This document shows positions 36,085 to 47,200 of a stretch of 64,000 nt of DNA, piece after piece. Positions within the stretch are counted from its first letter, which is position 1, and every line of letters starts with the position of its first letter. A model generated the notes under the pieces. It worked only from the letters and a program-made list of their open reading frames with translations, searched no databases and was not told the DNA's origin. A program made the translations under genes and the position numbers. The DNA comes from Thereva unica (Eukaryota > Arthropoda > Insecta > Diptera > Therevidae): contig OX465281.1 of NCBI GenBank assembly GCA_949987705.1, positions 192,559,112-192,623,111 of the forward strand. Reading direction: 5' to 3'.

Positions 36085-38951
36085 ATGTTCCCACCCACCC
36101 ATCTCGAACATCAAGTGACAAATCTCAGTAACCTCCTGAATAACGCATTAGAAGCAGCCTGTCCCATTAGGAAATATGGGGGTAAAACCAAACCCCCTTG
36201 GTGGAACAGCAGATTTCTCAAACTAAGGTCTGAAAGCAGAAAGGCCTTCAATAAGGCCAAATGGTCTAATTTGGCTTCGGACTGCGACAACTACAAAAGT
36301 CGTCTCAGGGAGTTCAAATATGAACTGCGAAACTCAAAAAGGGAATCCTGGAAAACCTTTTGTGCGACAATAGAAGGGTTTTCGGATGCCGCAAGAATGA
36401 GAAAAGTTCTCTCGAAAAGCCCAATGTGCCAAGAAATGCTGCAACAAGCAGACGGTACATGGACCACAAGCAGTCAGGAGTCATTGAAACTCCTACTCGA
36501 TACTCACTTTCCTGGCTCAACATCTCTTGCTGCATCTGCAGAAACAGGTTTTGAGGGCCCAGCTAGCACACATAATTTAGGCACCATTGACAGATTGATA
36601 AACAGGGATTTACTCCTGTGGTCCATAGAAGGTTTCATGCCTTATAAAACACCGGGACCAGATGGAACTTATCCCATTGAAATTCAGAAAGTCAGTGACC
36701 TAATTCTGAATTGGCTCGCGGCCATATATAGGAGCTCCCTTAGCCTAAGCTACATTCCAACATCCTGGAGAGTAGCGAAGGTAGCTTTCATTCCGAAAGC
36801 GGGTAAAATCTCCTACCACAATCCAAAAGACTTGAGACCTATGTCTCACATCCTTTCTCCTCAAGATACTAGAACGACTTGTGGAGATCCATGTTAAGCA
36901 AAGCATTGATAAAAAACTGCTTTCTCCCTCGCAGCATGCCTACACGAAAGGTAAATCAGTAGACACTGCTCTCCACTCTTTGGTAGCGGTCATTGAAAGA
37001 TCCTTTGAATTCAAGGAATTCACGTTGGCTGCTTTCTTAGATATTGAAGGTGCTTTCAACAATGTTGAACCCTCTGCGGTCACGAGGGCACTCCAGCGTC
37101 TGAATGTTGATGGGTGCTCCAGGTCCTTTATTGATCAGCTGCTAGGGTGCAGGGTCATAAAGTCTAGCCTGGGGCTTTCGGAAGAAGTCAGACGGGTTAA
37201 AAGAGGCACAACACAAGGTGGGGTCTTATCGCCGCTCCTTTGGAATATGACAGTCAATGAAGTATTGATAACTCTAAAGGAGTCTGGGTGCACCACGGTG
37301 GCCTGTGCTGATGATATTGTGCTGGTGGTGACCGGCAAGTACATCTCAACAATAAGAGATATAATGCAACAAGCATTGAATACTCTTTCTCATTGGGCCA
37401 CTACAAAGGGTCTAGGCGTCAACCCAGCCAAGACTGAAGTAGTGCTCTTTACAAAGAAGCATAGACTTCCCAATTTTCCTTCTTTAAGACTTTGTAATGA
37501 AACACTGCATATAAAGGAGGATGCGAAATTTCTAGGTCTCATACTCGATAGGAAACTAACGTGGAGGCCGAATCTTATAGAAAGAGCAAATAAGGCCAAA
37601 ACAGCTCTCTTCCTATGCCAGAGATCGATCGGAGTCAACTGGGGCCTTAAACCCATCGTCCACTGGCTCTATACAGCCGTAATCAGACCTATATTTATGC
37701 ATGGCATATCGGTATGGTGGACTGCATTACAGAAGATTACTTATCGTAAGATACTGGAAAGGGTCCAAAGAACAGCTGAGCTGTGAATCAGTGGTGCAAT
37801 GAGAAGCACCCCTACAGCTGCGCTGGATGTCTTATTGCATCTTACCCCTTTGGATATACACGCCGAGCAAATGGCAGCCTGGACGGCTGCCAGGACAAAG
37901 GCTTCTCTTGGATGGACTCCATACTCATATGGCCATTCATCCATCCTTAGGAAATTCGCCACCACTGCGAACAGGTTGTTAGGTAGGATTATACTACACC
38001 TACGTGGACCTTGGAGAAAGGTTTCAATACCATCATTCCGGCCAGAGATGACTGGACAGATGGTGTTATCCCAATTGGGTCATTATGTATCTTCACAGTT
38101 GGCTCAAAAATTGGGAATAATGTAGGCTCTGGTATCTTACCTCTCTTCGTCTACCCGACCACTGCAGCGTCTTCCAAGCGGAAGTCACTGCGATCTGGGA
38201 GGCTCTCGAATGGCTGAAGATAAATAATATATCTCATAAGAATATATGAATTCTATCGGATAGCCAGGCGGCCCTCAAGGCTCTTAATTCTGTCGTCACA
38301 ACATCCACGACTCTTCTGAACTGCCGCAGGTCTCTGTGTGAGACTGCCACTCAGTTTGATATAACACTGTGTTGGGTTCCTGGACACAGTGGGATTAGGG
38401 GAAACTGTAGGGCAGATGAGCTTGCTAGACAGGGAACCGAAGTGGAAAGGACACCCCACTTAACCCGAATGGGAATGCCCTTAGCCACCTATAAACTAGC
38501 TGTGAGAAAAATCAGCTTAGCTCGAGCCGGGCTGAGATGGACCACAGCAACGGTTTGTCGCACTCTTCATGCAATGTGGCCAACTTTGGACGCAAAGCGT
38601 TCAAAATATCTGGTTCAGTTGAACAAAAAGGAGATAAGCCACGTGGTAAGGGTGCTGACTGGTCACTGTCCCTTCGGCCCACACGCCGAAAGATTAGGAC
38701 TCCCCCACAACGACTTATGTAGAAGTTGTGGTAATGAAGAAGAGGAAGAAACTGTCTCACATCTTCTCTGTACATGTCCCGCCCTAGCAAGAAAAAGAGG
38801 GACCCTACTTGGCTCACCTTTCCTTGATGGATTGAGCGAGCTGCAAAATATTGGTGTCTCTAGACTCTGTCGCTTTATTAAAAGCTCGAAATGGCCTGAA
38901 CTATGTCCCAATACCAGAATGGCATCACAATGGGCCCAATGGCGTGCCTAA
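36085..38951 (+). pseudogene. LOA-like LINE reverse transcriptase and RNase H (decayed)
   Basis: Frames 36085-36897, 36881-37786, 37799-38125 and 38442-38951 follow in order. The linker has PPWWNSRFLKLRSESRKAF. RT motifs are YKTPGPDGTYPIEIQ, SWRVAKVAFIPKAGK, QHAYTKGKSVDTAL, AFLDIEGAFNNVE (first aspartate), GTTQGGVLSPLLWN and CADDIVLVV (about 37310-37330). A TGA at 37784-37786 interrupts TAEL.ISGAM. RNase H is in shifted frames at about 38080-38430, where the first catalytic aspartate of the usual TDGSK is Val (FTVGSKIG), then LSDSQAALKALNS and CWVPGHSGIRGN. The C-terminus has a CCHC-like finger, CRSCGNEEEEETVSHLLCTC, as in LOA/R1-type ORF2. Confidence 0.85.
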
Positions 38952-39085
38952 GTGGCTCCCTGGTGGGGGCAGCCATTTCAACCTAACCTAACCTAAGAAA
39001 TGGAAATGTCAAGAAGTTTGACATTTCTTCTTTGGCAGATTTGGGTGAGTGTAAATAGTAATTTAAAGGTACGTTTTTTTAGCTA

Positions 39086-40904
39086 TGTAACGGTCCGTTT
39101 TGCCTAAATATCTACTTGACTAAAAATTACTGTGTAGAAGAAAATCGAGTAGTTGGTTGGGAACAAAAAGGTAGGCGGGGAGAAATGAAAAAACGGAAAA
39201 AAAATATTTTGGGGGAGGCGAATTTTGTTTTTGGTCGGAAAAGGCTGGTTGAATTTTTTTGGGCGAAAAAAAGTTGTGTCCGAAGCTTCTTGAGATTTGG
39301 GAGAAAAAGTTTTTTTGAGTTTGGGCGAAGAAAGAATCTGTTTTTTTAAACATTGGTTTAGAAAAAGCCTGGTTTTGGAAGCTTGAAAAGAAAAAGTCTG
39401 GTGGAAGATTTTGCCAATGAAAGTCGTATCCGGAGCTTCTTAGAGGATGATGCCAAGAAAAAGTTTTTGAGGTTTTGCCAAGGAGAAGTCTGGTTAGCGA
39501 ATTTGGTTAGAATTTTGCCAAGGAAGTTTTTTGGGAGAAATAAAACGAAAAATATAAGGAAAAATAAACAGTAATAATTCCAAAACGTTAAACAATAATT
39601 TGCGAGTTACAGTACGAGAAAGTATGGAAAAAAATAGAAGTTACTGGGGACCATGGCCGAACAAACTGGAGTAAAACAATAAAAGAAGAATTTTGAATTA
39701 TATTTGGGGAAAAAGGCAGTACTCAAAGGAGAGGAGTGCATGTACGTTTGGTGGAGAACAACAAAGGATTAAAAGCGGACAAGAAGCCGTAGGGAACTGA
39801 GCTAAGTGTTAGATCTTAAGTTTTTATATCTCTAGCGTTAGATGCGCGTTAGCGAGGCAACCAATTGGTAGTACTATTGTTTGGGACTTGGACCATTGCT
39901 TGGACATCCAATTTAGAGGAGTATTGAAGTAAACCGGTCAAGGAAAAAAACAAAAACAACACTTTTAAATTTTAAAAATACCAAATATGCAATTATTTTA
40001 AGGTCGTTTTTATATTAATTTACACTATTTATTTAAAACCAAGAGGAAAAAAAATACAGTAAAGAAATCAAAATATTTAACTTACTAATACACAATACTT
40101 CTAAACGTAGTTAATATTAATTTTTAATCCTGGTTATATTTTGTTTATAAATTTTTTTCTGGGGCATTTGTGGTAATAATTTTGTTCTTGTTGTTTCCGT
40201 TGGTTTTATCCGTCCTTGAATGGAACGATATTTGTGATATCTTTTGTAAAAATACGATGCGGTTTTTGGTACCAAATACGGCGCGTGTTTCGTAAGGTTA
40301 GATTTTTGGTTTCGAACGAAGTGTCCATACCCAGGTATTAATATTAGACCCATAGTTTGTTTTTTTATGCATAAGGCATTTAATGAATTTTGTCATCACT
40401 TCTGCTAGAATTATTGTGTTGTATTTTCTCGTTCCTAAAGAAAACTAAAAGAAATTAAAGTAAACTAAACTTATAATGATTAACATAACTTGGTAATTTT
40501 TTTTTTTGTATGGAATGGTTGGGACGGAGGGCATTCCTTTTCAGATTTCTTACGTAGTGCAGTTCTTTGCCAGCTGGTGGTTATCCAGACTATGATCTGG
40601 CAAGGGACCGAGCTACAGGGACGCGGCTCAGGCGATGCCTGAGGAAGGATGGAGGCGGAATTCAAAGTTGCACTGGCACAGGTAAGTGGTGAACCACCCG
40701 CGGTACGCCCCGGCCACACACCCCACGACCCCTCCGGCGAGCTAGACAACTCCGTGTGGCCGGCGTAGGAGTTCCGGAGTTTCTTTTTATTTCTTATGTA
40801 TGGTGTTGGCTCCTTGGCCATGCTCTTCCGGGCTTGTGGCTAAGGGGGTAACACCTCGCATAAGTGGCGCCCACTATTTATATCGCGCCATTATGCTGGT
40901 TACA
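39086..40904 (+). repeat. Gypsy-like element 5' LTR
   Basis: 1,819 bp, unusually long for an insect Gypsy element. The 3' part (40500-40900) is GC-richer and contains TGGCGCCCAC near 40864-40873, a near copy of the primer-site sequence. Small frames inside (39116-39349, 39383-39574, 40480-40821) recur in the 3' LTR because the LTRs are duplicates. They show no family motif. Confidence 0.95.
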
Positions 40905-40908
40905 TAAA

Positions 40909-40920
40909 TGGCGCCCAACG
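40909..40920 (+). promoter_or_regulatory. Primer binding site, tRNA-Lys type
   Basis: Four bases after the LTR the sequence TGGCGCCCAACG is complementary to the 3' end of insect tRNA-Lys (CGTTGGGCGCCA). This is the primer used by gypsy and 17.6 type elements. Confidence 0.75.
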
Positions 40921-43096
40921 AAGCTTTTAAAGCCCGTTGACTGTCCTACACGGACCTTGAAGTTTAAATTTTTTTTGGTTTAGTACCACTTGTGCCTTCA
41001 CGGACAACATTTGATTTTTTTGTTTATGGTTCACCACTTTTACCAAGCGCTCGCTGTGGGCTAAGGTAGTACCGCGAGGCCTTAGCCTTTGTCTGTTTTG
41101 CCGAATTTTTTTTCAGTGCTTGTCCAAATTATATGTGAATTTTTCTTTGTTTTCGCTTTTAGGCCTACCCGTTCTCTTCTGCGGTAACTTCTTCGGTTTG
41201 GCATTAGCTTCGAACCGTGCTATCCTTCACGGCTTGCTAACAAGCGGTGTTCGCTTGGCCATGCGTGAAGGGGTAGTAGCGGTTCATCTTTGTCTTGGTT
41301 CTTGGTCGATGTCTGTGTTAACAGGCGTGATACCGCCTGACACTGCGTCAGTCCAAGGTCAAGACCCTGTTTAATTTTTCCTGATGGTCTTGAAGTTGGG
41401 ACAAGGGCTTAACCGTCTTTGGTAACAGGCGTGTTAACGCCTGCCACTGCGCCCCTTGTTCCTTCGGAAGGTCCATTCAGTTTATTAAATTCTATTTTTT
41501 GTTTTTGTCCTGATTCGTTTTCTCCGTCTGTTCCTCCCAACTGATTGATTTTCCGAAAGGTAGCTCGGTTGTGGTTGAACAGCGGATTCCCCAAATTTTT
41601 TTATTTTTGAAGAAGTTTCCCTTTCGTGGCGATGCGATTTTGAGTTCCGGTTCCGTCCTTCTTTCGGTGCGGACCTGAAGCTGTGTCGGCGACCTTGATG
41701 ACACTTGGTGATGACTATGCTTCATAGTTTTCACCAACTGCCATCGAGGACATCGACCATGCGGGAGCCCTGAGGGGAATTGTTATCCGTCTCAACCATT
41801 CCTCGCTTATACTGAATGAAAGCTAATTACTCACTCTTATACACTAATATATGGGCAAAAACGCGGAAAAAGGCATATGCGTGTCCGGAGCCGATGACCG
41901 TTTTAGAGTCGGAAATGAGTACCCAAAAAAAAATGCTTTCGGAGGATATCGACCTAGACAACACTTTTCCACAAAAAAAACGGCCATCCAGCCAGCCATA
42001 AAGCCCGGCAGGCCCCAGAAACTGTGCAAAATGTCCCCTCCGTGGCATGTCCCAACTACAAAAATCCAGATTAATTGCGCATATTAAATGGACCAACTTG
42101 TGCGATTCGGGATAGGACTTTCACGAATGGTTTTAGGGACCTAAAACTTTGATTTTTTCTCTTTTATCGCAAACCGGAACACCAGAATACAGAACATACA
42201 CGTATTCGAATTTTGTCCGAAATTTTCCGTTAAAATTGCGAACCGCAGTGCCGCTAGAGCCTGCATGCGTTCGAATGTTCTGTTGGGGCTCCCTCTGCTC
42301 GGGGGATGTTTCATGAACCTGCAACAATTCGAAAACCCATTCGGCGCGTTCGATTTGAATCCCTAACTGTAAAATTCGCTTGCTCTAAAATTCAAAGTGC
42401 AAACGCATATTCAAACAAGTCCCCTCCGTGGCAGTCGCGGTTTCAACTTCAAACCGAAAAAAACGCGTCAGAAGTGGAAAGTTCAAGTTGTTCTAAGAAG
42501 CTGTGGTCACCGGTAAGCGGAAATTCACTCAGGATTCTTCCTGAACTCAGAAAAGCGATTTTAAGTCAAATAGTCCCCTCCGTGGCAGTCCCCTCCGTGG
42601 CAGCTTTTTCTTGAAATCTTCAATACATATAGAAATTTCCCTAAGAAAGTTCCAAAAAATAAGGATTGTCGCCTTGTAACCCCTGTAACAGAAACGGGCT
42701 TGTTTTGGGGCCATATGGGGGGAAAACCCACAAAAAACTCGATCGGTAAACTTTTTTTTTGCTGGGTTTTGAATGTGCAAATATGCCTTTTTTCGCGTTT
42801 TTGCCCATATATAGACATTAATACACTTTGATTGTTTTACACACTAATCACTGTTGATTCTTTTTCGGGGGTTACACACAATATTATTAACTTCTAGTTG
42901 ATTTGTTTAATGCAACCTTCTTCTTACTGGTTATCGGTTGTTTTTGTTTTGGTTTTCGTGGGGGATACATACTACCTCTTATAATTTTTTTTTGTCATCC
43001 ATTTGAATCCGTTTTCGCAACGAATTTTTTTTCGTCGACTCTTCCGGAGGAAGTTTTTGCTTGTGAATTTACATCAATTTATCTTGGGATTAGACT
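40921..43096 (+). promoter_or_regulatory. Long leader of the Gypsy-like element with repeated hairpins and a repeated 15-mer
   Basis: The leader of about 2.2 kb between primer site and gag has no convincing gene (frames at 41120-41374 and 42306-42614 lack motifs). It contains three stem-loops, each preceded by TAACA: CAAGCG/CGCTTG at 41241-41257, CAGGCG/CGCCTG at 41322-41339 and CAGGCG/CGCCTG at 41426-41443. It also contains GTCCCCTCCGTGGCA four times (42033-42047, 42419-42433, 42573-42587, 42588-42602), the last two abutting. RNA packaging, translation bypass or protein-binding roles are possible. None is shown. Confidence 0.6.
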
Positions 43097-44206
43097 ATGG
43101 AGCTCAGAAGTGGAAGGACTGCAGGTACCACTTCTGGTGGAGGCAATCTCCCTAACGGAACCGAAGCCGGCCAGGGGGACTCACCAACCTTCCCCAACCC
43201 TACTCCTTCGCTGGAGGAGCAAGTCGCCCAGTTGCGACAAGTTCTAGATACCCTGCTAATGCAGCAGCGACCTGCTGAGGTCCCTATGAACCCTGGGGTA
43301 CCCAGGGATCAGCAGTCCACCCCGGAGGCGTCCCCACCTGCGGTCGGCAGGTTAGATTTCTTGCCAGGGACCCAACATCGCAAGTCTCCAGTTACGTTCT
43401 GGAATTTAAAATTCTCCGGCGAGGACAAGTTGTTGTCGGCGGAGGAATTTCTGTTCCGGGTGGAGCTGAAGGCTCACGATGATGGAGTCCAACAATCAGA
43501 AGTCTGCCGACATTTTTCTTCTTTGTTGTCGGGGCGAGCCACCGACTGGTACTGGTCGCAGTTTCGGCGCCAATTCTTAGATCCTGACTGGGAAACAGTT
43601 AAAGCCCAGTTCATTCGCTATTTCCGAAGTCGAGAGTCGGATGAAGAACTTATACTTCAGATGATGGACACTAAACAACATCATCTTTCCTTTGATGAGT
43701 TCACCGCCCAACTGTTGTCGTTACACAACCGAATGATTCATCCTATGTCTGAAAGCGGTTTAATAGGAATAGTAGTCCGAAATCTAAATTTCGCTTTGGG
43801 GTCTGCAGTAATTGGACATAGTTTCACCAGTATGAATCAATTGCGTGAGACCTGTGTTCGCGTTGAACGCTGGCAGCAACAAAAAAAACTAGAACGTCGG
43901 GGCGATCGACAGATACACGAGGTGGATTATTTGGGAAATCATCCATCCAACCATGTACCCCCAATTGTACCAGCACCCGAAGTTGACGAAATGACGGCGC
44001 CGCGTCAGAACCAGACGAATCCACGACCTTTACGTTGTTGGAATTGTCAGCAACCGGGTCATCCATTTATGGACTGCCCGTCTGAAACTCGTGGCCTGTT
44101 TTGCTACAAGTGTGGCAAGCCAGGAGTCATCACGCCAGTGTGCCCCACCTGCCAGGGAAACCGGAGCCGGGGTGTGAGACAGTACGGAAGTCCGCGCCCG
44201 AGCTAA
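43097..44206 (+). CDS. gag: Gypsy-like Gag
   Basis: This structural protein packages element RNA and has 369 codons. The N-terminal third is Pro/Gly/Ser-rich with a short coiled stretch (SLEEQVAQLRQVLDTLLMQQ). The capsid-like retrotransposon gag region spans about residues 95-245: VTFWNLKFSGEDKLLSAEEF, FSSLLSGRATDWYW, DWETVKAQFIRYF and QLLSLHNRM. The C-terminus has a CCHC knuckle CWNCQQPGHPFMDC (about residues 314-327). A second, CYKCGKPGVITPVC (about 336-349), has Val where the zinc-binding His should be. The ATG at 43097 follows an in-frame upstream region without another start. The stop at 44204-44206 lies inside the pol frame. Confidence 0.93.
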   Translation: MELRSGRTAGTTSGGGNLPNGTEAGQGDSPTFPNPTPSLEEQVAQLRQVLDTLLMQQRPAEVPMNPGVPRDQQSTPEASPPAVGRLDFLPGTQHRKSPVTFWNLKFSGEDKLLSAEEFLFRVELKAHDDGVQQSEVCRHFSSLLSGRATDWYWSQFRRQFLDPDWETVKAQFIRYFRSRESDEELILQMMDTKQHHLSFDEFTAQLLSLHNRMIHPMSESGLIGIVVRNLNFALGSAVIGHSFTSMNQLRETCVRVERWQQQKKLERRGDRQIHEVDYLGNHPSNHVPPIVPAPEVDEMTAPRQNQTNPRPLRCWNCQQPGHPFMDCPSETRGLFCYKCGKPGVITPVCPTCQGNRSRGVRQYGSPRPS

Positions 44207-47200
44207 GCTCGCCCGTTTTCCCTACACATTCTTCATATACACCAGATATGACTACCATCAGCGACTTTACGTCAACTGATGCTCTTCCTGTTTTTCCCTC
44301 CGAGGAGGTTAAACTTTCGTTCCTTTCCCGTTGGAAGAGATATATCTCCGCTCGTTCGCGCATATTCTCAGAGCCACCTTTTGTTGACTCCCTAACTTCC
44401 AAGCGCACCCCTCCCCAAATTAGGGTACGAGCTAAGGAGAAGCGACAATGTTTGCAGAAAATTGTTTCTGCCTTCATCTCGGATTCGTCAGATCCTCGTC
44501 TGTTTACGAAGGTCCTCGTAGCTAACGAGGAAGTGGTTGGTTTGTTGGACAGTGGTGCCACTGTTAGCTGTTTGGGAAGAGATGCCGAAGCGTTTCTAGC
44601 TAATCATCCCGAAGTGACAGTCTACACCTTGCGCTCTGTAGTGCATACTGCTGACGGGGCTCCGCAGAGACTTTGCGGTTATATTCGAGTTCCAATCTCC
44701 TTTGGAGGAAGGACCCGTGATATAACCATCTATGTGGTGCCCAGTCTCAGCCAGAGACTGTACCTAGGGATGGATTTTTGGAATCTTTTCGGCCTAGCTC
44801 CCCAAATAGTCGGCGAGATAAACGCTCCATCCGTGTCTGCAAAAATGCACGACTTAACGTCCATGCAATGCGAACGGTTGGAACGCGTCAAGGCCAGATT
44901 TCCCTCTTTTGATGTCTTCGGACTGGGAAAGACTAACTTGGAGGAACACATCATAGACACTGGTGACTCAGTTCCTATCAAACAGAGGCATTATCCCCTC
45001 TCACCCGCTGTACAACAGTTGATGTATGGTGAGTTAGACAGGATGTTGTCGCTGGGGGTGATTGAGCCATCAGATAGTCCCTGGAATTCTCCAGTGGTGT
45101 TGGTTCGTAAACCAGGTAAGGTCCGTCTGTGCCTTGACTCTCGCAAGGTGAACAGTGTCACTGTGAAGGACGCCTATCCACTTCCACACATTGATGGTCT
45201 TCTTGGTCGTCTTCAAGACACCAAGTTCATCACGAGCTTAGACCTCAAAGACGCTTTCTGGCAAATTCCGCTAGAGATGAAGTCGCGAGAGCGGACAGCT
45301 TTCACTGTCCCTGGTCGTCCACTGTACCAGTTCACAGTTATGCCTTTCGGCTTGTGCAACGCCCCACAGCGCATGTGTCGCTTGATGGATAAAGCCATCC
45401 CGGGCCATTTACGTGAAAACGTTTTTGTCTATCTGGACGACCTGCTCATAGTTTCACCTGACTTTGACTCCCACCTAAAGCTTTTGGACGAAGTCGCCAG
45501 CTGTCTCCGTCGTGCTGGGTTAACAATCAATTTATCTAAAAGCAAATTTTGCGTGACTGAAGTCAAGTATCTCGGCTTCATAATTGGTGATGGGACTCTG
45601 AAAACCGATCCTAATAAGGTGACGGCCATCATGGACTTCCCGACTCCGAAGTCTCATAAGCAGACCCGGAGGTTCTTGGGTATGACCGGATGGTATCAGC
45701 GTTTCATTCCCAATTATGCTAGCGTGGCTTCTCCAATCACGGATTGTTTGAAGTCTAAATCTTTTAGTTGGAATGATGAGGCCCAGCAGTCGTTCGAGAC
45801 TTTGAAAAAGCTGATGACGGAAGCTCCTCTTTTAGTCACTCCAGATTTTTCTAAGCCTTTCTATATTCAGTGCGATGCCAGCAGGACTGGTGTAGGTAGT
45901 GTGCTCTTTCAAAAGGACATGGATGGAGGAGAACATCCGATTGCTTATATGTCCAAGAAATTGAACGGGGCACAACGGAACTACACCATTACTGAGCTCG
46001 AATGCTACGCAGCCGTGCTGAGTATAAAGAAGTTTAGAGCGTATGTTGAGGGACAGACTTTCACGGTCATTACTGACCATGCAAGTCTAAAATGGCTCAT
46101 GAGCCAGAAGGAGCTTAACGGTCGTTTAGCCCGGTGGAGTCTTAAGCTTCAGGGGTTCGACTTTACAATCGAACACCGTAAAGGCACCCACAATGTGGTT
46201 CCCGATGCCTTGTCACGCATGGATTGCGTTGACGAATTGTCCCTGTGCTTCGACGTGGACTTAAATGCCCCGTCTTTCAAGTCCCCTGAATATCTTCGTC
46301 TGGGTGATAGCCTCAGGCAAGCCTCACCGCAACTACCAGACCTGCGAGTGGAAGATGGGTACGTTTTCAAGCGTACATCACCACGTACTGGAAACCCGAT
46401 TACTGACGATCTGACATGGAAGTTGTGGATTCCAATGGAATTGACCGCGTCTCTCGTGGAGTCTTCTCATTCGCCTCCCCAAGCGTCGCATGGTGGAGTA
46501 GGGAAAACCCTAGCCCGATTGCGATGTAAGTACTTTTGGCCAGGTATGGCAAAACAAGTTCGGGAGTTCATCGGTAAGTGTGATGTCTGCAAAACCACCA
46601 AAGCCCCCAGCTCAGTACTTCGACCACCTATGGGAAACCCCATGGATGCGTCGAGGCCGTTCCAATTTTTATACGTCGATTTCTTAGGTCCTTATCCCAG
46701 GTCGAAGAAAGGACACACGGCAGTATTTGTTGTATTGGATGCTTTCACTAAGTTTGTCTTCCTGCACCCCGTGTCCGCTGAGACCACGGCGGTGTCCGTC
46801 AAGTTTCTAGAGCAAACTATCTTTCATACCTTTGGAGTTCCTGAAACGGTCTTCTCCGACAATGGTCGGCAATTCACCTCCAAAGAGTTTGCTAAATTGT
46901 TGACCGACTATGGCGTGCACCATGTGCGCACGGCTGTATATTCGCCTCACCCTAACGCTTCCGAGCGGGTGAATAGATCCATCCTAACCGCCATTAGGGC
47001 GTACTTAAAGGAGGATCATCGTGAGTGGGATAGACATCTGTCGTCCATTGAATGTGCTCTTCGTAGTACCCACCACGAGGCGATCGGCATGTCCCCGTAT
47101 CAGGCCCTGTTTGGTAGCCATATGATCCTGCACGGATCAGCATATCCAGTCCTGAAGAAACTGAACGTTTTACAGGAGGGTGACATAGCTTTTCTACCAT

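Larger units (their letters stand above)
32444..38994 (+). mobile_element. Full-length LOA/Bilbo-like LINE with 9-bp target duplication
   Basis: AAGAAATGG flanks the element at 32435-32443 and 38995-39003. The 5' end begins CCTCACCTCGTACC and includes a GC-rich leader. ORF1, an endonuclease, reverse transcriptase and RNase H domain follow, and the 3' end is AACCTAACCTAACCT without poly(A). RNase H plus an endonuclease with QEPW, CDANAHN and SDH motifs places it in the LOA/I/R1 side of non-LTR elements. ORF1 resembles the insect DUF4780-type ORF1 proteins. It is interrupted by a 1,018-bp MITE (34761-35778) and several frame lesions. Without the MITE it is about 5.5 kb. Confidence 0.88.

Noticed and set aside
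38970..38996. Telomere repeat array
   Set aside because: Only about three CCTAA units, and the 9-bp target duplication shows they are the LINE's own 3' end.
39116..40821. Small LTR-internal genes, also seen at 47988-49737
   Set aside because: Identical frames appear in both LTRs only because the LTRs are duplicates. Compositions are low-complexity and there is no motif.
41120..41374. Leader-encoded protein
   Set aside because: The frame runs through the hairpin region, has no motif, and its composition follows the surrounding leader.
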